From assembly GCA_965226025.1 (NCBI GenBank), contig CBDDCD010000003.1, forward strand, positions 1,302,001 through 1,366,000: DNA of 64,000 nt, read 5' to 3'. The translations under genes and the position numbers were made by a program. This document shows positions 44,928 through 53,529 of this stretch, one piece after another (position 1 is the stretch's first letter; the number at the start of each line of letters is the position of its first letter). The DNA is from Moanibacter sp965226025 (lineage in GTDB: Bacteria; Verrucomicrobiota; Verrucomicrobiia; Opitutales; UBA2987). Below the pieces are notes generated by a model, which was given only the letters and a program-made list of their open reading frames with translations, was not told where the DNA came from and ran no database searches.

Positions 44928-46016
44928 TTAGAGATCCGCGATCAGATTCGGCAACTCTTTCTCGTTGATCTCGAGTCCGAAACCCGGTTTCTCCGATAGC
45001 TTGATGCTGCCGTTGGTCGGAATGGGGGGCTCGACAAAGAGCCGCGAAAGGTCATCATACGGCGGAGAGAATTCGAGGGAGAATTCGTGTGGTCTGGTTG
45101 CGTTTTTGACTGTCGCATAGGGGTGCAGGCTGGCCATTGAGTTGATCCCGGCGGTTGGGCTGTGTGGCATGATGGGCTTGTTTTGGATGAGGCACATCTC
45201 GTAGACACGCTTCATCTCCGTGAGACCGCCGATATTGAGTATATCGGGTTGAATGATATCTGGGTTTCCAAGGAGAATCAGGTCTCGAATGCGCCAACTG
45301 GATGCCTCGAGCTCTCCGGTCGAAACGGGCGCATCAAGCGCATCGGAGACCTGTCGATAACCGGGATAGTCATACTGCGGGAGGGGTTCCTCGAAATGGG
45401 CCAGTCCGAGTTCCTGCATCTTCACACCCTGGGTGATTGCGGTGCTGACAGAGTAGCCGTTGTTCGCATCGAAACCGAGTGGATACTCTTTCGGAAGGAA
45501 CTCCCGACATAGCTTGAACATGTCGAAGTCTTTGGCCGGGTCGGAGTCCTGGCGGTAGTCCTTCCAGTCCATACGAATCTTAAATGCACGGAATCCCATT
45601 TCCAAACCAGTTTCGACGTCTCGCCGCATCTCTTCCGGCTCCTTCCTCCAGCCACTGCCTTGGGACCAATAGAGCTGTATCTCCTTTCGTGTGGCTCCGC
45701 CCATGATCGTGTAGACGGGTAGCCCGGCGACTTTGCCAAGAATGTCCCAAAGGGCAATGTCGATGACTCCCACTACTTGCGGCGGATGGCGCACGGCAGA
45801 TTCCCCGACCCCGAGGGCCAATTTTTCCCAATGCCTTTCCGTCTGCAACGGATCCTGCCCAATCAAAAGGGGTTTCACCGTGGCATCAAGATGTGCCTTC
45901 AAAACGATGGGACTGCGTCCTGCTTCGGCTAACCCGACAATGCCTTCGTCAGTCCAGATCCGGACCAGGGATCGGCCGATTTTCAGAGGGTCGATCGAGA
46001 CGTCTGTAATTTTCAT
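44928..46016 (-). CDS. Mandelate racemase/muconate lactonizing enzyme family dehydratase
   Basis: The 362-residue enolase-superfamily protein has a catalytic FKIRMD strand and metal ligands in LGFDANNGYS (Asp), HFEEPLPQY (Glu) and VSTGELEASS (Glu). A His-containing MPHSPTAGI segment follows. ALWDILGKVAGLPVYTIMGGA is the usual barrel entry. It likely dehydrates an acid sugar. ATG 46016 starts MKITDVSIDPLKIGRSLVRI. A second, divergent gene of the same superfamily begins 173 bases away on the other strand. Confidence 0.87.
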   Translation of the reverse strand: MKITDVSIDPLKIGRSLVRIWTDEGIVGLAEAGRSPIVLKAHLDATVKPLLIGQDPLQTERHWEKLALGVGESAVRHPPQVVGVIDIALWDILGKVAGLPVYTIMGGATRKEIQLYWSQGSGWRKEPEEMRRDVETGLEMGFRAFKIRMDWKDYRQDSDPAKDFDMFKLCREFLPKEYPLGFDANNGYSVSTAITQGVKMQELGLAHFEEPLPQYDYPGYRQVSDALDAPVSTGELEASSWRIRDLILLGNPDIIQPDILNIGGLTEMKRVYEMCLIQNKPIMPHSPTAGINSMASLHPYATVKNATRPHEFSLEFSPPYDDLSRLFVEPPIPTNGSIKLSEKPGFGLEINEKELPNLIADL

Positions 46017-46189
46017 CCAGGTGGAAAATCCCGCACTTCAGTGGCGATGCTTTGGCTATCGTTGCGTATCTACAGGACTTGGGTCTGTTCAGGAGCAAGG
46101 ATGGAGGAACGAGTAGTGGAAAACAAGGTCGGAAGAGATTCCTACCTTGCATTGGATGCAAATCATTCGATTGAGTGTCGGCCCATAAG

Positions 46190-47296
46190 ATGAAGATCTC
46201 CAACGTTTTGATACACCGACTCACCGCACCCGTCAGTCGTCCCTACCGTAATAGTTGCTCCGACTGGATCCGGTCTCGGAGGATCAATCTCTTTGAAGTC
46301 AGGACGGATAACGGTCTGGTGGGGTGGGGCGAAGGAGACGGCGTACCTTCGCAGGAGGAAATCAAGACTTGGGTCATCGGCCGGAGTCCCTTCGATTACG
46401 AGTTGATCTACGACGGACTGAGTCGAAACAGCCGCAGAAAGAGAGTGGCCTGTGGAATCGAGATGGCACTGTGGGACCTTATGGGCAAGTTTCTTGAAAT
46501 GCCTGTTTACCAACTGCTGGGCGGGGCCAGACGGAATCGGGTCCCGGCATATGCGAGCGGCTTTTTCGAGCGGGCGGGATTGGACCACCTCAAGGACTTG
46601 GTCGAAGAAGCGAGCCGCTGTCGAGTTGCTGGATACCAGGCCCTCAAGATGCGGATAGGTTACGGAGCTGATCGGGATGAGCGAATCGTCTCAGCGGTTC
46701 GTGAGGCGATCGGATCCGAAGTGAAACTGGCGGTGGACGCGAATACCAACTACGATACCGCCACCGCGATCGAGGTTGGGTGCCGGTTGGTACCGTACGG
46801 CATCATGTGGTACGAAGAACCGATCGACGGGCAGGATCTGGATGGATACTGCGAGATTAAACAGGCCGTTCCTCTGAATTTGGCAGGAGGAGAGGGCCTA
46901 TGCGGGCTGCGATCTTTTCGGGAGATTGTTCATCGAAGGGTGGTTGACCTACTCCAACCAGACATCGGCCGGGCTGGAGGCTTTTCCGAAGGACGGCGAA
47001 TTGCTGCCCTCGCCGCTGCGAATGATATTCGAGTGATTCCGCATATGTTTGGGGGCGTCGTTCGACTTGCTGCTACGCTTCAGTGGCTGGCCACGATACC
47101 GGATGATTACGGCGTGTCCGAACCGTTTCCAAGCTATCTCGAATATGACGTAATGGAGAATGGGCTGCGAACAGATCTTGCAAAATCACCCATCGAGCCT
47201 GTTGACGGTATGGTAACGATTCCGGATCGTCCTGGACTAGGCGTTGAAATCGACGAGCCGGCGCTGGTCAAATTTGCGGAGTGCGGAACTTCCTAA
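46190..47296 (+). CDS. Mandelate racemase/muconate lactonizing enzyme family dehydratase
   Basis: The 368-residue protein starts MKISNVLIHRLTAPVSRPYR; GTG 46175 would add five residues. Catalytic and metal segments are ALKMRIGYG, LAVDANTNYD, MWYEEPIDG and LAGGEGLCG, then the PDIGRAGGF and IPHMFGG motifs. These fit an active galactarate/glucarate- or gluconate-type dehydratase. It is divergent from the related gene at 44928-46016, so one control region may serve two dehydratases for related substrates. Confidence 0.87.
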   Translation: MKISNVLIHRLTAPVSRPYRNSCSDWIRSRRINLFEVRTDNGLVGWGEGDGVPSQEEIKTWVIGRSPFDYELIYDGLSRNSRRKRVACGIEMALWDLMGKFLEMPVYQLLGGARRNRVPAYASGFFERAGLDHLKDLVEEASRCRVAGYQALKMRIGYGADRDERIVSAVREAIGSEVKLAVDANTNYDTATAIEVGCRLVPYGIMWYEEPIDGQDLDGYCEIKQAVPLNLAGGEGLCGLRSFREIVHRRVVDLLQPDIGRAGGFSEGRRIAALAAANDIRVIPHMFGGVVRLAATLQWLATIPDDYGVSEPFPSYLEYDVMENGLRTDLAKSPIEPVDGMVTIPDRPGLGVEIDEPALVKFAECGTS

Positions 47297-47347
47297 ATTC
47301 GCTAGTCCTTTTTGATTCGATTACGAAATGCCGGCCGGTGGCTCGAG

Positions 47348-48310
47348 CTACCCGCGGACCCTCCCCGGAGCATCAAGTCCCACGTCGGTCAGGGCTCCGA
47401 ATAGAGACTCGAGTCTGGCCACGTCCGTCTCAGGGAGAGGAGGACGCAGAAGTGAATCGACGTTTGCTTTCAAATGATCCGGGTTTCCCGTGCCAAAGAG
47501 AACCACATCGGGACCCTCTGAGTGCCGGCAGTAACGGTAGGCGGCGTCGATTATAGATACGGCGCCCGCTTCGTGAATGAGAAACTCGAGGGGATCGGCC
47601 TTGTTAACGAATTCATAGGGAAGTTGCCCTTCTTCGATTAGTCTGCCGACCACACGCTTGAGGCGGCCGGGCTCGCTGAACAACAGCCGAACGGCAAACA
47701 TGCAGATCACTCCGATTTCTTTCTCTATGGTTGCCGGGTAGATCAGTCGACGGGCGGACTGATGAAGCATATGGAAAGCGATCATAATCATCGGGAAGGA
47801 GCCGGCTTGGACGGCGCGAGCAAGTGAATCGTGGCCAGGATCGTCAGGAGGAACTTCAGTGATACCCAGGAACTTAAACTTGCCCTTATCCTGCTCCTTT
47901 GTGAGCGAAGGTACGAGCGTATCGCAAGCATAGTCAAAGATTTGAGGGTGGACGCCGTGCAGATGAAAAATGTCAATGCATTCCACACCCAATTCTCGAA
48001 GTGACCGCTCCAGGCTCAATATGACCTGTCGGGGAGACTGTAGGTTGTCAGCTTTGCCCACCGATGCCTTGGTCGAAAGGACGAGCCCATCCCGTTCGTA
48101 ACCTTTGATCGCCTTTCCGACTATGGATTCGGTGTCGTAGGCCGCCGCCGTGTCGATGAAATTGATCCCCAGATCAAGTGCCTGGCGAATGATTGAAATG
48201 GAATCGGCTTCGTTCTTTCCTGTACCCTTACCGATCCTGCTGAACCCACCGCAGCCCAGTCCCGCGACACTGACCGTAAGGCCCGTTCTTCCCAAGATAG
48301 TGTATTCCAT
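47348..48310 (-). CDS. Aldo/keto reductase
   Basis: The 320-residue protein has GINFIDTAAAYDTESIVGKAIKG (Asp and Tyr), VLSTKASVGK (Lys) and CIDIFHLHGVHPQIF (His), the full catalytic tetrad. The N-terminus MEYTILGRTGLTVSVAGLGCGGFSR is typical of oxidoreductases near YajO/YghZ. It probably acts on a small aldehyde or sugar. It converges on the enolase-superfamily gene upstream. The start at 48310 is followed upstream by a large hairpin (48420-48479). Confidence 0.86.
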   Translation of the reverse strand: MEYTILGRTGLTVSVAGLGCGGFSRIGKGTGKNEADSISIIRQALDLGINFIDTAAAYDTESIVGKAIKGYERDGLVLSTKASVGKADNLQSPRQVILSLERSLRELGVECIDIFHLHGVHPQIFDYACDTLVPSLTKEQDKGKFKFLGITEVPPDDPGHDSLARAVQAGSFPMIMIAFHMLHQSARRLIYPATIEKEIGVICMFAVRLLFSEPGRLKRVVGRLIEEGQLPYEFVNKADPLEFLIHEAGAVSIIDAAYRYCRHSEGPDVVLFGTGNPDHLKANVDSLLRPPLPETDVARLESLFGALTDVGLDAPGRVRG

Positions 48311-48419
48311 TAAATAGTCGCATGGAATGCTTCGATCCCTGCATTGTCGTATCTCCTTCTCTACTGTATCGTTCTCGCGATCCTGTATGCCAGCATATTG
48401 TCTCCTTTGTGGCTAGAAC

Positions 48420-48479
48420 CATCCCCAGATTGGACGAATAATCCTACGATCGTGCGATTATTTGTCCAATCTGGGGATG
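48420..48479. repeat. 24-bp inverted repeat with one mismatch
   Basis: CATCCCCAGATTGGACGAAT... (48420-48443) faces its near reverse complement (48456-48479) across a 12-base loop. It lies in the space upstream of the aldo/keto reductase. The remaining stretch to 48650 shows nothing clear. Confidence 0.75.
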
Positions 48480-48650
48480 CAAACGTGGAGGACCTACGGT
48501 GACTGAACGAGAGTATTGGATCCCTCCTTGACACGTGAGAGTGTGGTCGCCAGGAGTGTGTCGGACCGGTAAGTGATGCGCAGACCGATGGGCCGATTTG
48601 AGATGTATCCGACAGACTCGAAAGGGTGAGATAGAGAGTCGAGCGAGAGA

Positions 48651-49388
48651 ATGCTGAATCGAGATCCGGAGCGATTTATTGAGGACGGTTACTGCCTATT
48701 TCCGAGTGTATTCAGTGAATCGGAAGTGGAGTTGAACCGGCGTCTGTTGGACGAGGCGACCGATGCCGGTGCGCTGGACCGGCCCAACTATCTCGGAGAA
48801 CCTCACACGCGTGACGAGCGTTGGCTGAAGATATGCCGGCACCCACGGCTGCTGGATGCGGTTGAGTTAATTCTGGGTTCGAACCTGATATTGGTTTACT
48901 CCAGTATGTTCATCAAACCGCCGGAGAGTGCGGATAAGGTTCCTTGGCATCAGGACAATACCTATTGGCCGAGTGTCCACGGTACGGATGTGGTTACGGT
49001 GTGGTTGGCGATTGATAATGCCGACGCAGAGAATTCGGCAATGAAGGTGATTCCAGGGTCGCATACAGGTTTTCAGGGACGGGCCACCGTGCCCACGGAG
49101 GGGAACGAGATGCTGAATAAGAAAGTCGTCGTTGCGGCAGAGATGGAAGCGCGAGCTGTAACCTTGGAGATGGCGGCCGGAAGTGTGTCCATTCACGATT
49201 CTTTCCTGCTGCACGCCAGCGATTCGAACCGCACCGGGCGAAGGCGAGCGGGATACACGATTCGCTACTGTAGTACGGACACGGCGTGGGTGGACTTGGA
49301 TCGGCATCCGATCCCAGTCTATTTAGTGCGAGGAGAGGCGGGAAAGCGGGGGGAGGAGTATACGGATCTGCGACCGAAAGATGGTTGA
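48651..49388 (+). CDS. Phytanoyl-CoA dioxygenase (PhyH) family protein
   Basis: The 245-residue protein is a compact, canonical PhyH enzyme. His100 and Asp102 in VPWHQDNTYWP, distal His189 in HDSFLLHASDSN and an Arg near 197 form the Fe(II)/2-oxoglutarate site. MKVIPGSHTGF is the intervening strand. It starts MLNRDPERFIEDGYCLFPSVF at ATG 48651, preceded by AGAGAGTCGAGCGAGAG. It likely hydroxylates a small molecule of unknown identity. It has no close operon partner. Confidence 0.9.
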   Translation: MLNRDPERFIEDGYCLFPSVFSESEVELNRRLLDEATDAGALDRPNYLGEPHTRDERWLKICRHPRLLDAVELILGSNLILVYSSMFIKPPESADKVPWHQDNTYWPSVHGTDVVTVWLAIDNADAENSAMKVIPGSHTGFQGRATVPTEGNEMLNKKVVVAAEMEARAVTLEMAAGSVSIHDSFLLHASDSNRTGRRRAGYTIRYCSTDTAWVDLDRHPIPVYLVRGEAGKRGEEYTDLRPKDG

Positions 49389-49553
49389 GCATTTCGTCCC
49401 TGCTGAAAAGACGGGTTCGGTACTCAAACGGAACCGCGAGCTACCGAGGATCGACAGTAGACAACGATTGAGATGTACGACAGCAGACCGAATGGGTTAC
49501 GCAGTTCGTGAGTCTTAATCGTGATCTAAAATCGAGGAAATCCCTACCAGTAG

Positions 49554-50672
49554 TCAGACCCGGTTGTCTTCGATGTAATCCCAATCGATCTCGAAACCGA
49601 GTCCGGGCTTCTGGGGTACGGAGACATTGCCCTCACCGTCGAAGGGATCACTGATTTGTTTGAGGTAGGGCGGTGGTATCTCGTAGGCTTCGTCATGACC
49701 TGGGGCGAAGAGGCCGCGCTCGTAGTATTCGATGGTGTTATGGTTGGTGGCTCCGTAGATCGGCATGTTGCCCCAGCCGCCTCCGTGCATCGTTGAGCGC
49801 ATGCCGAAAGACTCGTAGAGGGCCACCGTTTTCATGCAACCAGTGATACCATTGAAGGATATCTCGGCGCGGCCCATATCACACGCTTTTCTTACGACCC
49901 ATTCGGTGCGACTGTAGGGGAGGTTAGAGACGTTTTCAGGTGCACAGACTGCTATATCGAGATTCTCGACCAACCTGATGTACGGCTCGATGTTATTCTC
50001 CGGCATCGGGCTCTCGTACCAGAAGAAATCCAGCTTTTCGATTTCCCGTCCGACGTAAAGCGCCTCTTCGTAATTGTAGACGCAAGCCTGATCAAGCATC
50101 AGGACGATGTCGTTTCCGACGCGATCCCTTACCGCCTCGCAAACCTCCACGTCTTGTTTGGGAAAGGCTGGACTCCGAGGAGCCGGTTCCTCTTTGAAAG
50201 GGTCCCAGTACATGTAGGCGTGAATCTTGTAGGCGAGGTAACCATTTTTGACGCATTCCTCCGCGTGGTCAGCGAAAACCTCCGGCGAACCCATATTCGG
50301 AAATGAACTGGCATAGCACTTTATTTTGTCCCGATAGGCGCCGATAAGCCGATGAACCGGCGTTTTAAAATAGCGGCCGGCGAAATCCCAGAGCATCAAG
50401 TCCAGCGTAGTGTCCCCGTAGGACTGATGCCACAATCGTTCGCGGTTCAGAGGATCTTCCCCGATCGCCAGCTTCTCGATCCATGGAGTCAGAGCCGGCC
50501 CGATCCAGTAGCCGCTGGTGCCCGTATCGGTGACCAGTTCCTGAATTTCGTTGATACTCTCGGTCGGCTCTCTCTCCAGCATCTCGATCGGGTAGGCAAT
50601 AAATCCGTAGGGGCCGGTGAACCATCGTGTCGTGGTTTTGAATCTGTGGGACCTAATTTCTGTGATTTTCAT
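49554..50672 (-). CDS. Mandelate racemase/muconate lactonizing enzyme family protein (KxH type)
   Basis: The 372-residue protein has a catalytic strand YKIHAYMYWDPF with Lys-x-His instead of Lys-x-Lys. Metal residues are in IVLMLDQACVYN, FFWYESPMPE and AVCAPENVSN, with a His-rich end STMHGGGWGNMPIYGATNH. This is a distinct subgroup from the other copies. The loop insertions around residue 100-160 are longer than in galactarate dehydratase. An acid-sugar dehydratase or racemase activity is likely. ATG 50672 begins MKITEIRSHRFKTTTRW. Confidence 0.85.
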   Translation of the reverse strand: MKITEIRSHRFKTTTRWFTGPYGFIAYPIEMLEREPTESINEIQELVTDTGTSGYWIGPALTPWIEKLAIGEDPLNRERLWHQSYGDTTLDLMLWDFAGRYFKTPVHRLIGAYRDKIKCYASSFPNMGSPEVFADHAEECVKNGYLAYKIHAYMYWDPFKEEPAPRSPAFPKQDVEVCEAVRDRVGNDIVLMLDQACVYNYEEALYVGREIEKLDFFWYESPMPENNIEPYIRLVENLDIAVCAPENVSNLPYSRTEWVVRKACDMGRAEISFNGITGCMKTVALYESFGMRSTMHGGGWGNMPIYGATNHNTIEYYERGLFAPGHDEAYEIPPPYLKQISDPFDGEGNVSVPQKPGLGFEIDWDYIEDNRV

Positions 50673-50767
50673 TGTTTGTGGGTTCTAAATAGGAATCTCG
50701 CTAAGCGGAACTCATGCGGGTTTCCGAGCGAATCAATCGCAAAGTTCGCCTTCTGTATTAGTGAGCA

Positions 50768-50811
50768 ATCGTCATATCCAGATGTGCGGCCGCACATCTG
50801 GATATGACGAT
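50768..50811. repeat. Perfect 44-bp palindrome without spacer
   Basis: Two exact 22-bp arms meet at a GGCC centre (arm start ATCGTCATATCCAGATGTGC). GCA and TTGC just outside continue the symmetry imperfectly. Located 96 bases upstream of the KxH dehydratase gene. Confidence 0.85.
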
Positions 50812-51067
50812 CTTGCATTCTGAAACGAAGAATCACCTTTAATCCGGCAAGCTTAGGTGCGACCGGGGGCCGAGCTGACTATAATCTCTGGCGCCCATTC
50901 CTTTTGACAAGCTCAGGGTCTTCGACAGTGTGCCGCTGTGTCATTCGTAGGTCGAGCATCTTTCTTGTCGCCAGCCAAGCTCAATACCTCATCAGCACCG
51001 GGCATGGAGTCAATGGAGGACGGTTGACCTTCGAACCTTGGTCTTTGTTCTTGCAAGTTCCAATATT

Positions 51068-52123
51068 CTACCTGCCACCCTTGCAGACGGTGAGCGCCGC
51101 GAGGAGCGCTTTGATATACCCTATGGCATAGGCCAGGCCTTGATGCGCAATCTGTTCGCTGGCCGGATTCATGTTCTCGGCCCAGTCTCCTTCGAGAATG
51201 GGAATGTGATCGGGATTGATGCAGCCGTCGAATCCAACGCGGTCCAATTCGAGGATGATCTTGAACATGTTCATATCGCCGTCGTCGAGGGCCGCCTCTT
51301 CGTAGGCTTGAGCGGTGGCCAAAGAGCCTCGCACGTTGCGAAAGTGGACCATGAAAATACGTCCCTTGCGCCCGTAATTGCTGAGTTCGTCGAGGACGAG
51401 CGGTAGGCCGCCCGCTTCGGCGCGGGTGCCGCAGCAGTAAAGATAGCCGACCTGCTTACTGGGAAATGCGTCGATGATGCGATGAAAGCCAAGGGAGCCG
51501 AAAGGCGTCTCGGGCAAAGGGACGTCGCTGGGGTGCATGGCCAGCTTGATGTCGTGGTCCTCTGCGATCGGGACGAGCGCTTTGTATATGTGACAGAAGT
51601 GTTCCCACCAGTTGTCGAGCTCCTCAGGGGCTGGAGCTTCGGTGCTGGTTGGGTCCCAGACATGGACTCTTCTGGCGCTGAGCTCATTCTCTGGGACTTG
51701 GTGGGCGCGGCCTTGCAGCGCGGCATTCCCGTGTCCCGTGTAGCCTCCCCGATGGACGGAGCGATAGCCACGCAACAGGTGATTGAAAGTATCCCCCTCG
51801 CAGCGTTGGCGCGCGATAGGGACACCCGCTTCGGCGAAGACTTTGAGGGCGTTGACCGTATTCTCGAGTTCAAGCTGCGCCCCGTCGCGATCGAGGAAAA
51901 ACTCCTCTGTCATGTCGGGTAGAGTGGCCCGGTTCCAGTCCATCCCCCAGGATCGCAGCTTTCGGCGAATCCGTATCAGATTGTCGAGATCGGGATAACC
52001 CTGTTCTGCGACACCGGGAAACCAGGAACCGCTTCCGAAGTCGATACAATCGACCCCAAGTTGACACATCTTGCGAAGGTAGCTGTCGGAGAGCTCGTGG
52101 TCGTGGCCTACGGATATGCGCAT
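51068..52123 (-). CDS. Mannonate dehydratase-like protein (UxuA family)
   Basis: The 351-residue protein shows UxuA-family elements. Metal and substrate segments are DIKLAMHPSDVPLPETPFG (family pattern HPDDPP), GYLYCCGTRAEAGG, GRIFMVHFRNVRGS, ALDDGDMNMFKII and GCINPDHIPILEGDW. UxuA dehydrates D-mannonate to 2-keto-3-deoxygluconate in hexuronate catabolism. Ser replaces the second Asp in HPDD, so the exact substrate may differ. ATG 52123 begins MRISVGHDHELSDSYLRKM. It fits the uronate-dehydrogenase-like and aldonic acid dehydratase genes of the region. Confidence 0.85.
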   Translation of the reverse strand: MRISVGHDHELSDSYLRKMCQLGVDCIDFGSGSWFPGVAEQGYPDLDNLIRIRRKLRSWGMDWNRATLPDMTEEFFLDRDGAQLELENTVNALKVFAEAGVPIARQRCEGDTFNHLLRGYRSVHRGGYTGHGNAALQGRAHQVPENELSARRVHVWDPTSTEAPAPEELDNWWEHFCHIYKALVPIAEDHDIKLAMHPSDVPLPETPFGSLGFHRIIDAFPSKQVGYLYCCGTRAEAGGLPLVLDELSNYGRKGRIFMVHFRNVRGSLATAQAYEEAALDDGDMNMFKIILELDRVGFDGCINPDHIPILEGDWAENMNPASEQIAHQGLAYAIGYIKALLAALTVCKGGR

Positions 52124-52403
52124 TATTGAAACTGATGAATAACGGAGGCTAGTTGGATCATCAATGAAATAGGTTCTTCCGGCAAGTCGGGATTCGACAT
52201 TAGAACACGATTAGGATGCACGACGGGTAATTCCGTGGAATCAGTGACCTGATATCACGACGGTCCCACTGATAATATTGTTCGAAGAGGTATAAACATA
52301 GACGGCAGGAGGTGAAACCTTGCCTAATGTAGTTCGTAAGGTTCTGAGATTTGGGCGCCACAGTGGTTGCGATCCTCAAGAGCCGAAATAGAGCGAGGAA
52401 AAG

Positions 52404-53204
52404 GTGCAACGAATCATGGGACAGCAACGAAAGGGGAGAAAGATTGCGACCGGCCGCACGGCGGAGATCTTTGCCTGGGAAGACGGGTATGTCCTCAAGC
52501 TCTTTTGGGAGTGGATGGCGGATGAATCGGTAGAAAGGGAAGCAAGGATTAGTAGGTTGGTTCACGCCGCCGGGCTGCCGCTTCCCGCGGTCGGAGAGAT
52601 CGTTGAGATTGAAGGGCGTACAGGGCTAATCTATGAACGTATTGAAGGCGTATCGATGCTGGAGGTATTCAAGGCAAAGCCTTGGAACCTAATGCGCTTC
52701 GCCCGCTTGTTCGCCGAATTGCATGCCGGTCTGGGCGCAGTTCGGATACCGGGGTTACCTTTCCAGCGGGAACAGTTGAAAATGAGAATCAAGGAAGCGG
52801 GACATCTGCCGTCGGATAGGAAGAAGATTGTGTTGGAAACTCTGGACGCAATGCCGTACAGTGGGCAATTGTGTCACGGAGATTTCCATCCGGATAATGT
52901 CCTGATGACAGCTCAAGGGCCAGTTCTAATTGACTGGATGAACGGGTCCAGTGGCAGTTCTCTGTCCGACGTCGCGAAGACCTCACTCTTGCTCCGTGTG
53001 GCCGCTCCTCTGCCCGGGACTTCTGCACGGATTTTGATCGAAGCGGCGCGCCGGTGGTTTCACATTTTGTACCTAAGACGTTACTTTCAGCTTCGTCCAG
53101 GCGACAGAAGTCAGCTCACTGCCTGGGAACCAATCGTTGCGGCAGCGCGTTTGGGGGAAAATATCGATGAAGAACGAGATCGGTTGCTTGCATTGGTAGA
53201 GTAG
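52404..53204 (+). CDS. Aminoglycoside phosphotransferase (APH)-family kinase-like protein
   Basis: The 266-residue protein has a kinase-like fold: GRTAEIFAWEDGYVLKLFWEW (N-lobe with the Lys) and the catalytic Brenner-type loop CHGDFHPDNVLM (His-x-Asp-x4-Asn). The metal-binding segment is PVLIDWMNGSSGS, the D-x-x-N-equivalent. Members phosphorylate small metabolites or antibiotics. Start at GTG 52404 or ATG 52416 (MGQQRKGRKIATG). The gene is alone; 53205-53252 is a short gap and then small frames follow. Confidence 0.82.
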   Translation: MQRIMGQQRKGRKIATGRTAEIFAWEDGYVLKLFWEWMADESVEREARISRLVHAAGLPLPAVGEIVEIEGRTGLIYERIEGVSMLEVFKAKPWNLMRFARLFAELHAGLGAVRIPGLPFQREQLKMRIKEAGHLPSDRKKIVLETLDAMPYSGQLCHGDFHPDNVLMTAQGPVLIDWMNGSSGSSLSDVAKTSLLLRVAAPLPGTSARILIEAARRWFHILYLRRYFQLRPGDRSQLTAWEPIVAAARLGENIDEERDRLLALVE

Positions 53205-53252
53205 GGCTTTAGTTCATCACTCGAACGTTAAGCGATAGCTTGGAGATCTTAG

Positions 53253-53423
53253 GCGATTTCCAGGTTCGACAACAGAATTAAAAGAGATCCGGAGATCAGT
53301 GAACTGCTTGGGGAATATGAGGAGGCGTTCTGGGATAGCTACGCTGAATTCGAGGCGCGTACCGAAGAAAGAAGGGAATTGGATGATGTGATCCTCAGAG
53401 GTTATGATCGAATTGTGGGATGA
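53253..53423 (+). pseudogene. Small coding-like frame without a start codon
   Basis: After TAG 53250-53252 the frame reads ISRFDNRIKRDPEISELLGE, YEEAFWDSYAEFEARTEERRE and LDDVILRGYDRIVG to the TGA at 53421. The charged, periodic composition looks like a real helix-rich protein. No ATG/GTG is present and the function is unknown. Possibly a decayed remnant of a small antitoxin-type gene. Confidence 0.3.
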
Positions 53424-53520
53424 TTGCATGTCCTTCCCCGAATTGTTGGTCAGGGTGAAGCGCCACAGGTCGTGCCGCATACGGTTTCGTGATCTGGATT
53501 GGGAGGAAAACGCAGATTGA
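53404..53520 (+). CDS. Possible 38-residue ORF overlapping the previous frame
   Basis: ATG 53404 starts MIELWDDCMSFPELLVRVKRHRSCRI to TGA 53518-53520, nine bases before the aldo/keto reductase start. There is no ribosome site of note. Speculative. Confidence 0.25.
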   Translation: MIELWDDCMSFPELLVRVKRHRSCRIRFRDLDWEENAD

Positions 53521-53529
53521 AGTACGGAT

